This document shows, in pieces, positions 1 to 10,066 of a stretch of DNA of 64,000 nucleotides; position 1 is the first letter of the stretch; each line of letters begins with the position of its first letter. The stretch is from Euglena gracilis (Eukaryota; Euglenida; Euglenophyceae; Euglenales). The stretch lies in NCBI GenBank assembly GCA_039621445.1, contig CP154954.1, forward strand, positions 25,742,954 through 25,806,953, in the 5' to 3' direction. The notes under the pieces were generated by a model. That model was not told the DNA's origin and ran no database searches. It was given only the letters and a program-made list of their open reading frames with translations. The translations under genes were made by a program, and so were the position numbers.

Positions 1-410
1 TGCGATCCCAATCGCGATCATTTGTACCAAAGATGTGAACACTATTTTCGAGCACTGTGCCTGCTCGAACAGAGAAATATCGCAAAGAGAGTGGTTCGAC
101 TTTAGAATTTCTTGAATTTAGTATGTTCTACTTTTCGAGACCCCCGGTATTCCCATCCCAAGAGGCCACTTTATAGTTGGGGGGGGGAATAGTTGGGGGG
201 TCGCTGAGCTCTTATCCCTTTATGGGTAAGCTTACCCCTGGGGGAAAACCACGAACCCCCCTTCCCTCCCCTCAGGGCCACCTCGGGAACCGGCGGATTA
301 TCACCATGATCCCGGCCCCGTTCCCGAAAAAAAAATTTCAGTCGCGAGCGACTGGATTCCTAGTTTCTGAATAACCTGAGTTTGACTCCCAACTCCCCGC
401 CAAAAAAATG

Positions 411-828
411 TCAATTTTCAAAATATCTCCAAAATGAAGCCAAATCAAAGGAAATGTCCGGAGACCTAATTTGAAGCCCTTGGAACGCCCCATCTACCGG
501 TATTTTGATTTCCCCGCAACTCCCCGCCCAGCCCGAGATACGGCCGTTTTCGGCCCCGATGGCCGTTTTGTACACTTTTCCCACTGTCCGACTTAGCCGT
601 TTTCAGGGGGTGGGGGGTCAAAAAATCAATGTTTTCAAAATATCTCGAAAATGAAGCCAAATCAAAGGAAATGTCCGGAGGCCTAAATTGAAGCCCTTGG
701 AATGCCCAATCTACTGGTATTTTGGTTTCCCCGCAACTCACCGCCTAGCCCGAGATACAGCCGTTTTTCGGCCAATTTGGGACATTTTGTACACTTTTTC
801 CACTGTCCGACTTGGCCGTTTTCGGCCA
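411..828. repeat. tandem duplication, about 200 bp x2
   Basis: The segment 411-608 is repeated at 627-828 with about 85-90% identity by eye. Shared landmarks are AAAATGAAGCCAAATCAAAG, CTTGGAA.GCCC and CCCGAGATAC.GCCGTTTT. Short open frames across it are not conserved between the two copies in a way that suggests protein. Confidence 0.75.
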
Positions 829-861
829 AAAAAGTCAAAGAAAAACCGAAAAAAAAAAAAT

Positions 862-1275
862 TTTGCCCGAAACGATGTTTTTTGGCCTCCCGGACCCGGA
901 AAAACTGTTTTTGGGCCGAAAATGAGCGTTTTTCACCCCGCCAGCGCCCCGTTTTGGGCCGCCAACCCATTCATTGACTTTGGGTCAAACCCGGGTCAAA
1001 AAAAAGTCCAAAAGAATCGAAAAATATTTTTGCCCAAAACGATCTTTTTTGGCCTCCAGGACCCGGGAAAACTGTTTTTGTGCCGAAAATGAGCGTTTTT
1101 TGACCCGTTTTGGGCCCGACACCAATGGACTTAGGGTCATTTTCGGGTCAAAAAAGTCGAAAAATAATTGCCCGAAACGATGTTCTTTGGCCTCCCGGAC
1201 CCGGAAAAGGTGTTTTTTTTGAGCCAAAAATGAGCGTTTTTTGACCCGCCAGTGCCCCGTTTCGGGCACAAAACC
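862..1275. repeat. tandem repeat, three degenerate 137-167 bp units
   Basis: Units begin near 865, 1032 and 1169. Each carries CGAAACGATNTT, TTTGGCCTCC, GGACCCGG and AAAATGAGCGTTTTT. Unit lengths differ through small indels. No coding signal was found. Confidence 0.65.
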
Positions 1276-1710
1276 CTTGCATTTCAGTCAAAAGACCTCC
1301 ATGGAGTGGGCCGGTTTATGTGGGGGGTCAATGAAGGGGTGGGTGCACGCTTATTAAGAGCTCAGCACTATTCAAAACCTGGTTCCTGTGATTGGAAAGA
1401 AAAATCTCAAAAAAAATCTTGCCCCTTCGCAACGTACCTTCAAAAAATGCCAACCCCCCCCCAACTATTCCCAAAGGCCGAGGGAATAGTTGGGGGGGCA
1501 TCGTAATTCTACAATGTTGCGCTCCTTTGGATTTCGCTGAAATTCGACATGGGAATGTGTCTCTGGCTGTGTCAATCGTTCAAGTAAACTTACCCCTCAA
1601 TCCAAAGCTCTTGTCATCAGACGACTAATGATGACCAGCAAATTCAGCCACGCTGCACAGTGGAGATCAGGCTGTGAACTTTGGGATTTTGGCCCCCCCC
1701 CCCCCCCCCC

Positions 1711-1995
1711 GGTGAAGTTCACCGTTTGAAAGTTCACCGGGGGGTCCCGGACCTTCCCCCTCCCAACGGTGAACTTCACTGGTGAAGTTTCACCACAAGA
1801 GCACTTTTTTGGCCAAAAATGGCCAAAAATGACATTTTGGGCAAGTTTTCGGAAATTTCGATAAAACTCCAAAGACCAAAATGACCATTTTGAGAGGAAA
1901 AGGACAGGGCTGGATATAGGTATAGGTTGGCAAAAAGACCTATACCTATATGTGGACAACCTATACCAAAACCTATACGTATGTGTCGCCTATAT
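1711..1995. repeat. cluster of short inverted repeats
   Basis: GGTGAAGTTCACCGTT at 1711 pairs with AACGGTGAACTTCAC at 1765. Around 1913-1995, TATAGGTATAGG pairs with CCTATACCTATA. A 20-base C run precedes the first hairpin. This looks like the stem of a small foldback element. Confidence 0.4.
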
Positions 1996-2119
1996 GTCTG
2001 AGAAAAAAAATTAAACACTCACTCATTGCATAATCCATCGGGGTGTGAAGGGGAGTTGTGAGGCCAGAATGCATCAAATACAAAGGCGGGAAGATACGTT
2101 TCATTGTGATAATGGCGGT

Positions 2120-2551
2120 TCACCGGCAAGAGTCAAGGTGTTTGTCAAGACCAAAACTTTGACACAACATCGTTGAAAAGGTCAGGATCGCCTTGGGATT
2201 CATTTTCCAACAAAATGTCCTCATGGTAGAAAAATTTCTTGGGCTCACGAAGGGATGTCGGGATGAGATTGTCAATTTCACGAAAAGTGCCGTTTCAACA
2301 AATTTTTCATGCAATGCATTCCGTAGAGCTGTCTCCAAAATTTTTTGCACACTGAAAGTGCGCTCCACAGTTGCCTCTGTCACAGCTATGGTGTACAAAA
2401 ATATGGCAAATTCGGCCAATTCTTGAGCCACGTGGAGTTTGCTTTGATTGAAAGGATTCATGCCCGGGGTGTGGTGTGAGGTGCAAATTGTTTCATTTCC
2501 TCCCCCCCCCCGCTCCTTTAAGACCCCCATTAGCCAATGGGGGGGGGGCAA
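2120..2551 (-). pseudogene. hAT-family transposase, C-terminal dimerisation region (fragment)
   Basis: The minus-strand open frame is 143 residues. Residues about 41-95 read like the hAT C-terminal dimerisation domain: an ELAEFAIFLYTIAV stretch, then ATVERTFS in the place of the family's conserved (S/A)xxERxFS motif, then a LRNALHEKFVETALFVKL helix equivalent to the usual RNxLxxxxxExLLFLK. hAT transposases cut and paste DNA and dimerise through this domain. No upstream DDE or zinc-finger part is found on the minus strand up to 3.2 kb, and the frame opens into a G/C run. This is therefore a decayed fragment. The residues outside the domain are not informative. Confidence 0.6.
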
Positions 2552-2559
2552 TTACGGGC

Positions 2560-3195
2560 CGGTGAGGACCCAACCTCAACCCTTTTCTTTCCAACCAATT
2601 CCTTGCCTCTAACCAAAACTACTCAATTTTTTTCCAGCATGGTTGGATTCGTCGTGACTTCCAAATTGGCATCTCTTGTCCCGAGGTCAATTGGCCAATT
2701 GGGAGGGCAAATGGGGGGGACAAGGGTATCGGCAAGTCCATTATAATTTTCACCCCGATACAAATTCAGTTGGCTTTGCCTCAGACACACGCTCTGGGGG
2801 CCATGCGGAAACGTCTCGGCACCATGCATCGGTTGTGGACAAGGTTTGTCAGGAAAGCAAGGGCCTCTTAAGCCTCAGTTAGCCTCTCAACCGCCGCAAC
2901 CCTCCCGCAACGCGACTCACCCTCGATCATAAGAAATGTGGCTGGCCATTATGTTGTTACCTTTGGTGTTTTGTTCATGGTGTGGGTGGATAAGGATCAA
3001 TTTTAAAAAAAAAAAAGATCAAAATTTGAAAAATGGGGGGGATCAAGAAAAGAGAGCTCTTGAGAGTCCAATCCAATCTTTTAGCAACCAATGCATGTCT
3101 CAAACTTGCAGTGCAAGAGGAAAGGGATGGTATGGTCAAATAAATAGCAAACAAATTTCTGCCCCTCGTAATGCAGAATGCTACCATTTCCGGGT
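2560..3195. other. no gene recognised
   Basis: Short open frames on both strands give no recognisable protein. A 96-residue + strand frame (2936-3226) begins with a hydrophobic run but ends inside a dispersed repeat, so it is probably not a gene. Confidence 0.4.
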
Positions 3196-3380
3196 GATTT
3201 GGGCCCGCCACAGACCATTTTTATGACCACCGACTAGCCACAACTAGTTTGCATAGGATTTTCTTCATGGGGGGGCTTAAAAGTCGGCGGTTTTGACCTG
3301 TTAGTACATTAGAGTGGGTATTTCGACGACTAGTCGGCTGACTACCCAGTACCCCTCCCCCAGTCTACTGCCCTGCGCCA
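3195..3380 (+). repeat. dispersed repeat R1, copy 1
   Basis: Begins GGGCCCGCCACAGACCATTT and continues through TTAAAAGTCGGCGG, GTTAGTACATTAGAGTGGGTA and palindromic GACTAGTCGG..GACTACCCA to AGTCTACTGCC. The same order appears at 23.86-24.22 kb. Shorter copies lie at 5.36 and 18.43 kb. Confidence 0.75.
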
Positions 3381-3444
3381 TCCACGGCTGCAACTCTTAA
3401 GGATTCGGCACCACGTAAAACTGACAAAAAATCGTCCACTTGGG

Positions 3445-3530
3445 GGGGGCTCACTATAATGCACCCGTGAACGGTTCACATGCGCACTATAGTGTATCCG
3501 TGAACGGAATGGGCCGTTTATTTATAATTT
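3445..3530. repeat. short inverted repeat
   Basis: CACTATAATGCACCCGTGAACGG and GCGCACTATAGTGTATCCGTGAACGG make a mixed direct and inverted pair (CACTATA / TATAGTG). Probably a foldback remnant. Confidence 0.4.
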
Positions 3531-3735
3531 TTATAATTTTGTGGCCTCTTCTGCTTCCCCACAGTGTAATGAGCGCCTTGTCAATCTGATGGAAGCCCAG
3601 ATGCCCCCACCTGTGAACGCCCCAAGCGCACCCATGAACGCCAAAAACGTGAGTTTCGTTAGGATACAGCCGCGATTAGGAACCACTAAGCTACTGTGAG
3701 GAAGCCCGTGAATTTGGGTAACAGGTTTTATAAGA

Positions 3736-3792
3736 AAAAATTGTGGGTGTAACCCGTTATACGGCCCGTACACGGGTTACACCCACGATTTT
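3736..3792. repeat. palindrome (foldback stem)
   Basis: GTGGGTGTAACCCGT at 3743 is followed 14 bases later by its complement ACGGGTTACACCCAC, flanked by AAAAATT / GATTTT. The same GTAACCCGTGTAC vocabulary is found in the long palindrome at 13.66 kb. Confidence 0.75.
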
Positions 3793-3814
3793 ATCTGTAA
3801 CCGTGTATAACCGT

Positions 3815-4010
3815 GGACTCAGAGGCCCGGCGCCTGCCCTGTATATCGTGGATTGGCTTCACGCATTGCAGGTGGTTTTGAGAGCGTTTTTTGGAAAAAA
3901 TTCAGTCCACGTGCCGCCTGCACTGTAATTCGTGGACTTAGTCCACGAAATACAGTGCAGGCGTCGGGGGGGGGGGGGGGTCGGCGCCTGCACTGTATTT
4001 CGTGGACTGA
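3815..4010. mobile_element. foldback repeat cluster (CTGTATTTCGTGGA family)
   Basis: CGCCTGCACTGTAATTCGTG (3915-3934) is followed, after the single base at 3939, by the complementary arm at 3940-3963. The 24-bp arms have one mismatch. A third, direct copy lies at 3984-4009 behind a G run, and a variant (CCTGCCCTGTATATCGTGGA) at 3830. Copies of the same module occur at 13.39-13.57 kb. The cluster sits immediately upstream of the open frame at 4044 and is probably one terminus of the element carrying it. Confidence 0.6.
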
Positions 4011-4043
4011 AACCCTGTGTCTCCTGGTCTCTTTTCTTTGCTA

Positions 4044-5088
4044 ATGGCAAAACGCGCGGCTATTATCATGGACAGGATGCTCCCTCGTCCCCAGAAAACT
4101 TCTGAATTTTTGGCCGTGTTGGAGAAAGTCATCGACGACAAGAAGAAACCCACCTGTTGTCGATCCGGTTCACGGGACTCTTGCTCCAACAAGCAACAGC
4201 AAAACAGCCACATGGATCAGAAAATCAGGAGGCTTGTGCCTTGGAATTCCATCAGCTGTGTCAAGACCTGCAGGCAGTGAACGATAATCTGGATGACTTT
4301 TTTGTTGCCTGGGCCGGCTGGATGATTGATCCAGTTTGTTGGTTGAGGGCGCTGCCCAGATCAGGCAACAGTGGGATCAACGGTGGGCACAGGCCGGTCA
4401 AAGATTCAGAGCCAACGCATTGAAAGCATCCTCCTTCCGCGGCTACCTGAATGCCATGGGGCGTGTGTGCTCTTCAGCGAAGCCAAAAACCCAAGTGGTG
4501 CCTTCCTCCAACTCCCAGTTTCCAAAGTTCCAGCGGTTCTTTCAGTCTGCTTACACCCGTGAACTCACCAAAAAAGCGGCAAACGAGGCTGTGCACCCCC
4601 CAAGAAATTTTACAAGACGACAAGTTGCCATGGGTGTTGCAGGAAGTGGACGCTTTGAGGCCCAACGGTGTATGAGGAAACTGGCTCTTCCGATCGGCGA
4701 ACTTGTTGGACAACTCCTGCAAACGCTGCCGTCGGAGGAGACGTTTCGTGGAGTGGCAACCTGGGTGTCGGGAGTTGTCGGACGTCGTTTAACTTTCAAG
4801 AACGTTGCACGACGTGCGGCAATGACCCGCTTGGCAAATTCGCCGGACGTGTTGCTCGAAGATGTAGCCAAGTATTTCAAGGTGCACAGAAATACAGTGG
4901 CCAGTGTATTGAGCATGCTGCATCGTGTGCATTTTTATTGGACCCGAAGGAAAGGCCACACAATAATAAGGAGGACGCAGAAAGAAAACTCCCCCCTCCA
5001 CCCCCACCCGTGCCTCAAAAACAAAATCCCTTCTACGTTTGCAACATACTCGGGGTCTAAGTCGTTTTTGTGGCTCACTGTGTCATAG
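4044..5088 (+). pseudogene. element-borne ORF, FFVAW.GW family, copy 1 (frameshifted)
   Basis: Not a protein I recognise. From the ATG at 4044 (MAKRAAIIMD) one frame runs to about 4165. It shifts to a second frame giving LEFHQLCQ and LDDFFVAWAGW (to about 4330), then to a third giving AAQIRQQWDQRW and a longer tail to a stop at 5088. The order LL.Q, LEF..LCQ, LD.FFVAW.GW...P is shared with the open frame at 27286, and that conservation across two frames is the evidence that this is decayed coding sequence. Near 4849-4920 the third frame gives EDVAKYFKVHRNTVASVL, which looks like a helix-turn-helix of the kind used in DNA binding. At least two frameshifts make an intact product unlikely, unless G/C-run sequencing errors are involved. 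A transposition-related role is inferred only from its position next to foldback termini. Confidence 0.45.
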
Positions 5089-5345
5089 GAGGGGGAGGCT
5101 CCCCCCCGCACCCCCCCTCAAATAACAAAATGTCTTTTTATGTCGGCAACACACTTGGAGGGATAAGACCTTTTTTTGTGCGAAATTTTGACATTATATT
5201 GAAAATCCAATGGGGAGAGGTGTTCTTTTGCCAATAGTGGTCCAAAATGACATTTCCCCCCAAGATTTTGCATATTCACCCCCGATTGGGGGGTTCTGGA
5301 GCCATTTGGGTGGGTTTTGACTGGTGTTGAGGTGATTTGGACAAA
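4990..5345 (+). repeat. dispersed repeat R2, copy 1
   Basis: Contains CAAAAACAAAATCCCTTCTA, GTCGTTTTTGTGGCTCACT, CACTTGGAGGGATAAGACC and TGGGTGGGTTTTGACTGGTG. The whole 350-bp stretch recurs in inverted orientation at 23338-23695 at about 85% identity. It overlaps the 3' end of the broken open frame. Confidence 0.75.
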
Positions 5346-5359
5346 AGTTTTTTTCAGGA

Positions 5360-5526
5360 TTAAAAGTCGGCGATACTGACCCGTTAGTACATTAGAGTGG
5401 GTAGTCGGCCGCAACTACCCACTACCCCCTCCCCACCCCGTCTCGCCGACTAGCTACCGACTAGGCCTGGTCGGCCGACCAGTTGAGTAGTCAGCCGACT
5501 ACCCACTACCCCCCCCCCAGTCTAAC
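5360..5526 (+). repeat. dispersed repeat R1, copy 2
   Basis: TTAAAAGTCGGCG, GTTAGTACATTAGAGTGGGTA and GGCCGACTACCCACTACCCC match the copies at 3.28, 18.43 and 23.95 kb. It abuts R2. Confidence 0.7.
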
Positions 5527-5790
5527 GTTCGGCACTGCCGAGGATGCCCTTTTGGGCTCCCTCCCCAGCAGTGGTGAAAATGATGCAATAGGCCCTAAGA
5601 AAAATGCCCCTTTGAAGTGTTTTTGGGAGTACATTGAAATTTGCTCCCGGCGCGCTGTTGTTTTTGGATCCTTGGGCGATGTTTTTTTTGGGATGGGCAG
5701 GATGGTGCATTCATGCGCGTGAACTTTTCAAAACGCAGCAAGAATGCATGCCAGTGCTTTCAGTGACACTGCCGTCCAGGCTACTAAAAG
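5526..5790. other. unassigned single-copy-looking DNA
   Basis: No repeat partner in the window and no convincing coding sequence. A 79-codon frame (5483-5722) starts inside the neighbouring repeat and looks fortuitous. Confidence 0.3.
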
Positions 5791-5800
5791 TATTCGTTGG

Positions 5801-6110
5801 AGGCTAGGCGCGCCGCTGGGGGGGTCGTGACCCCTCCCCTCCCCCCCCCCACGCGGGCGGCCCCGCGCGGCCGCCCGCGTGGCCGCTCGCCCCCCCCCTG
5901 CACCCCCCTCCCCCCACTGTGCCTAGCATACCCAAGAAAAAAATTTGCGAAAAATTGCGACTTTTTTGAGGCCCAAAAATGGCCAAAAATGACCATTTTC
6001 GGACATAAAATGGCAAATTGGGGGGACGCGCGCTCTGCACGCAGCCAAAAAAGCATTTTTTTTATCAAAAAATGACCCAAAAATGACCACTTTTTGGACC
6101 CGAAAATCAC
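5801..6110 (+). repeat. dispersed repeat R3, copy 1
   Basis: Starts GGAGGCTAGGCGCGCCGC, passes a G/C-rich stretch with GGCCGC motifs, then CTGTGCCTAGCATACCCAAG and TGGCCAAAAATGACC, and ends TTTTGGACCCGAAAA. The same order is found at 14876-15068. A second C-rich end with CTGTGCCTAACC follows at 6150-6240. Confidence 0.7.
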
Positions 6111-6239
6111 CGATTTTTGGATGCGCGCCCGCAGCGGCCGCCCTCGGTCCCCCCCCCCCCCCCCCCCCCCCCTCCCCCCCGCGTGGCCGCTTCCCCCCCC
6201 CCTCACCCCTAATCCCCCCCCCCCGCTGTGCCTAACCTC

Positions 6240-7100
6240 CGTTGTACTCTATGTGGTGAAGTATACCACTTTCTTAGGCGCCCAGGTCTGATGGCATTTT
6301 CTCCCTTCTGGTCAGGGCGAGAACACCCCAACCTAAATGCCCAGACCCCAAGAAGTTCACGATCCACCTCCCTTGCGGTTTTTCAATTGTGGGTTTTTCA
6401 ATTCTACCGCCACTCACTGAATCTGCAGGCTCGCTGACGCCCTTTCCAAAAGCTTGCCCACGCGCCACTTTCATTTGTTCAAACCGAGTTCAGCACGCTG
6501 CCAAGTCCAAGCCGAATCACAGCTCGGGTAGGCAGTGCTCCAGCACTGTGCCCTGACCTCGATGCAACGTGGCCCTCAAGGCGCAAATCGGGGGAGAGAA
6601 ATTTTGCCTGCATCCCCCTGGATGAACAGAGAACATCAACCTCTTTTGCATACAGCTAGAATGGCTTGACAGACATATAAAAAGCGTTCCGAGGGGCAGA
6701 TTTTTTCTTACTGAGGGAAAATGGCCACCCATCGACAGAGGCAGCCCTGAGCAAAAATCCGGAGTGGGTGTAGCACACATGCTACCTTACCCTAGAAAAC
6801 AGGAGTATGACCAAAACAATTTTCGAAGTTGCCATGGGTAGGTATCTGAAGCGGTGTGCAGCCGAAATGAATACTTCACTGGTGTTTTGCTGGATTCTCA
6901 ACGACGAGGAAGTGCAAGGGGTTTGCCAGGTATTGCCAAATTGAAGGGACAGCGCTGAGGAAAACGGCTGTGCCTTGCTGAAAATACATTTGACACAGGC
7001 ACTCAGCCGATATCAGGGTGGACCTTCCACCAATCTGAAGAACGACACACAAAAAATGGAACGCTGTATGTGAAAATGACAGATGATTCGCTTTCATATG
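6240..7100. other. no gene recognised
   Basis: About 860 bp of mixed composition. Short open frames on both strands give no recognisable motif and no repeat partner was seen. Confidence 0.35.
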
Positions 7101-7120
7101 TCAAAAAGAAGGAGGTGTTC

Positions 7121-7150
7121 ATGTAACCGCGATGTAACCGCGATCTGAAC
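7121..7150 (+). repeat. ATGTAACCGCG repeat, left flank (2 units)
   Basis: Two 11-bp ATGTAACCGCG units are followed by ATCTGAAC. The same arrangement with three units lies at 7953-7993 in the same orientation, so the two clusters flank the transposase remnant as direct repeats. Confidence 0.75.
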
Positions 7151-7483
7151 AAGGCGTTGCACAAAGTCTCAAAGCGACCCCCATATCGGGCACCCCACTC
7201 TGGTGACACACCGAGTGCGGCACAGAAAGAGGTCAAACTGCGGGTCAACCGCTGAGAGAGGAACTGCGGGCCCTCATGGTCTGAGCCCCACTCATCAACA
7301 ACTGCCCCCTCGTGTTCAGGAGCGGAAGCATACTGGACAGTGGGTGTGGGCACGGGGGCAGTTGTTGATAAGGAACTCGACTGAGGGAAATGTGACCAGG
7401 GTCCAAACGGCTCATAACGCAAGCGGCGGTCGAGGTCGAAAATCCAAACACCGAACAACGCCCTTACGCAATGTGCGAGCCTT

Positions 7484-7943
7484 TCATGACCACCCGCTTC
7501 TTTGCCATTCCAAGCATGCCTCATGATTGCAAAAGGATATGCAATGCAATGCGTGCTCCCCGTGCCCTCGATAATAGGAATGCATTTCGTTGTACAATTT
7601 TGTCCTTCCTGGCATAGTCCTCCCGTGCAGTTTCCAAAGTGGCGCAACAATGTGAGACCTTCCGGAATACGCAATCCGAAAGGCAAACCTCTCTTTGTTC
7701 CATATGCTTCCATGGGCAACACTCCCTCCAAATTTGCGAATCACTCATTGTGCCCAAATGGGGTCCGATTGGCGGAAAAATGATGTCCCCAAGCAAGGAG
7801 GTCAAAAGTGTCACTTTCCAAACAGGACCGGCATATTTGGGGTTGAATGTGTAATCATGAAGGGTCTCTGTGTGGATTGGTACACTGTCCACTGTGCACG
7901 TGACGTAGTGCGGGAAATGCGGAACGTGATTGAATTGATTCAA
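7484..7943 (-). pseudogene. DDE transposase remnant (PIF/Harbinger or Tnp_4-like), frameshifted
   Basis: The minus-strand frame from 7943 gives TCTVDSVPIHTET (candidate first Asp, residue 19), then KYAGPVWKVTLLTSLLG and GPHLGTMSDSQIW (candidate second Asp, residue 68). These match the pattern VDxxxI...KY....K......G.I.......GxxxDxxxW of DDE endonucleases of the Harbinger / DDE_Tnp_4 type. The third catalytic block, YNEMHSYYRGHGEH (family pattern YNxxHSxxRxxxE), is in a different frame at about 7552-7600, so at least one frameshift separates the triad. Stops interrupt the first frame soon after. The gene would cut DNA for cut-and-paste transposition but is evidently dead here. The N-terminal part expected upstream (above 7943) is absent. 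A 242-codon overlapping minus frame (7003-7731) may hold part of its C-terminus (RALFGVWIFDLDRR). Confidence 0.55.
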
Positions 7944-7952
7944 ACGATCCCC

Positions 7953-7993
7953 ATGTAACCGCGATGTAACCGCGATGTAACCGCGATCTGAAC
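7953..7993 (+). repeat. ATGTAACCGCG repeat, right flank (3 units)
   Basis: Three 11-bp units plus ATCTGAAC, a direct copy of the cluster at 7121-7150. Confidence 0.75.
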
Positions 7994-8008
7994 ACCTCCG
8001 AAAGGCCA

Positions 8009-8192
8009 GTACCCCCCCCCTTATTGTCCCTCCCCCCTTATTGTCCCTGGGCCTCGGCCGACGGGGCGGGGGGGGGGGGGGGTTGGCACGGCCAATGAAA
8101 TTCCTTTGGTACGGTCTTATTGTCCCCCCCCCTTAATGCCCGATCGGGCCTCCCGGGGGCAGGTTGGTGGGACAATAAGGGGGGGGGGGTAC
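8009..8192. mobile_element. small TIR element (GTACCCCCCCCCTTATTGTCCC ends, abbreviated)
   Basis: GTAC, then a C run and TTATTGTCCC at the left, is mirrored by GGGACAATAA, a G run and GTAC at 8168-8192. Internal copies of TTATTGTCCC occur at about 8040 and 8118. About 184 bp with no coding capacity, so a miniature non-autonomous element. Confidence 0.6.
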
Positions 8193-8279
8193 TCACTACA
8201 AGTTATTATGTTATGACTCAGGCAGGCATAAATTACTGGGTTGCAGCGCCGTGTGGATCGGCTTATGTGTGGCCATACT

Positions 8280-8700
8280 TGGTTTTTTTTGTTTTTTTTA
8301 TAATAAAAAAAACGTGTTTTTTTTGAAAAAAACACCAAAAAAAAAAAACACAAAGGAAATTTTATAGGAAATTTTCATTTGGAAATGCCCGAAACCCGTT
8401 TTGATTCCTAATGAGTTTTTTTGACCCCCAAAAATGCCCCCAAAAGGTCGAAAAAAGCGAAATTCAGAACGCCAAAAAAAAAACATAAAAAACAAAAGGG
8501 AAATTTCATTGACCTTTTGATGAAACATTTCATTGACCTCTTGATAAAATGTGCTGTGATGGGAACCAGATGGAAAAGAAGGATGTTTTTTTTATCACCC
8601 AAAAAAATTTCCCCCAAAACCTTGTGGGCGTTTTTTTTGTTTTTTTTTAAGAAACATTGTTAGAATTACAAAAAAAACAAAGTCCAAAAAAAAAAGGTTG
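8280..8700. other. A/T-homopolymer-rich spacer
   Basis: Repeated A and T runs with short direct repeats (CATTTCATTGACCTTTTGAT / CATTTCATTGACCTCTTGAT at about 8503-8545). No gene was seen. Confidence 0.4.
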
Positions 8701-8734
8701 CCAACTATGTGTGTGGCATCGAGAAAATCAAAAA

Positions 8735-8960
8735 AAGCTAGGAATCCCCATAGCTAAAATTAGGAATTTGATAGCAAATCAGGAATCACCATCCCCAAAT
8801 TTGCAAAATTTATGTCTCAAAATTAGGAATCTACATAAATATTTTGTCAAATTAGGAATCACTGGCCAAAAAATTTTCGAAAAATTTTGGCCGAAAAGGG
8901 TCTTTGTTCGGGTCACCGGGGGGGTCACGGGGGGGGGGGTCACGGGGGAAACACCCCCCT
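8735..8960 (+). repeat. dispersed repeat R4, copy 1 (AAATTAGGAATC-rich)
   Basis: Several AAATTAGGAATC steps, then TTGGCCGAAAAGGGTC and a GGTCACGGGGG cluster. The same series is at 28600-28830 in the same orientation. Confidence 0.65.
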
Positions 8961-9060
8961 TGAAAGGTCACTTCCTCAGAGTAAATTTGCATGCAAATGT
9001 CGGCATAGGCTCAGGTTTCACGGCCTAAAATTTCAATGGAACAAAGGAATGGCAAAAAAA

Positions 9061-9102
9061 AAATTTAATTCTTGCCCACGCACGTGGGCAAGAATTAAAT
9101 TT
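9061..9102. repeat. perfect 20-bp hairpin
   Basis: AAATTTAATTCTTGCCCACG, two bases, then its exact complement. No T run or gene adjoins it to suggest a terminator, so a foldback element remnant is likelier. Confidence 0.8.
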
Positions 9103-9208
9103 TCAAAGGGGCTTTAAGCTGGCCCTTTAGACCGTCAGAATTCTCCAACAATTAAGGCATCCAGGTTGACGATGACACTGCAACAGAAAAAAGAGCTTGC
9201 CGTCATGA

Positions 9209-9502
9209 ATGAAGAGGTATGCTGCCAATCCAATAACTCAAGACGTGAATGAGGCCAAAAAGGGAATCCCAAATGGACATGCCAAAACTTTTGTGACCTC
9301 GAAAGTGGAGAACGTGGAACAGAAACGTGATGAACGTTGTCTTCAGCTGTGCAACCGAGGAATGTGTGCAATCTGTACGTTGGGCGACTTGCACCGCAAA
9401 TCACTTGTTTTTGGAAACAAAAAATTACGTACACCATTGGGATTTGATACTGTGCTTTCAAAGGCTGTGTTTGTAGGGTATTCCAAGTTTTCATTCCTTT
9501 GA
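9209..9502 (+). CDS. unassigned short open frame, Cys-rich
   Basis: A 97-codon frame with a Cys-rich patch, RCLQLCNRGMCAICTLGDLH (residues about 43-62), which could coordinate a metal, as the C-termini of some transposases do. No family is recognised and the minus strand is also open over 147 codons, so either could be chance. No repeat copy exists in the window. Confidence 0.2.
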   Translation: MKRYAANPITQDVNEAKKGIPNGHAKTFVTSKVENVEQKRDERCLQLCNRGMCAICTLGDLHRKSLVFGNKKLRTPLGFDTVLSKAVFVGYSKFSFL

Positions 9503-9718
9503 GACCACGTTTATTCCGTCCTTCTTGAGGTTTGAATGCTGAATTTTGCTGTGAAGCAAAAACTGTTGCCAGATTCATTCTTGTTATTTCTTTTTAATTC
9601 TTCTTATTAAAAAAAATTGCAAGTTTACATCTTTTGTTATTTTGGCAGCTGATACTTTTTGGGGCAGTACTTAATATCTTTCCGTTACATGTGGATTCCT
9701 TCCAATGACGTTGTGACC

Positions 9719-9739
9719 GGGGGCGCCGAAGGCGCCCCC
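9719..9739. repeat. GGGGGCGCC-GAA-GGCGCCCCC hairpin
   Basis: Perfect 9-bp stem with a 3-base loop. One of many GGCGC-N3-GCGCC hairpins in the window. Confidence 0.8.
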
Positions 9740-10066
9740 AGTTTTCCTGGTAAAAAAAGCGGGATCAGAACACGAAACAATGTTGAAACTGTGTTAAGAG
9801 TCCACAATGTACACCGGTAGTGAAAACCGTGTTCAAGTCCACGTGATTCGAGCAAAAAAATGCCGATTATAGTGAACACGTGTACAAAAACGGGGTACCT
9901 TGGTACATTGCAATTGTACCGGGTTACAAACACTACAATGAAAATGTAACGTGTTCGTAACACGTGTACATTGCACGTGTTTACTCTTTTTGGTAACATG
10001 TGTACATTGCAGGAAAGCGTGTTTACTCTTTTTTTTTTGAGCCTGGCTAACCTCGCTGAGGCCCAC

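Larger units (their letters stand above)
174..1500. mobile_element. possible inverted-repeat-bounded element enclosing tandem repeats
   Basis: GGAATAGTTGGGG-type sequence at 174-201 recurs in inverted orientation at 1451-1498. The right end is itself a hairpin (CAACTATTCCC, short loop, GGGAATAGTTG). The 1.3 kb between holds two sets of direct duplications and no convincing gene. The boundaries are G/C runs, so exact ends and a target duplication cannot be read. Confidence 0.3.

Noticed and set aside
9061-9102. Transcription terminator
   Set aside because: The perfect hairpin has no downstream T tract and no upstream gene. Intrinsic terminators are also not expected in nuclear DNA.
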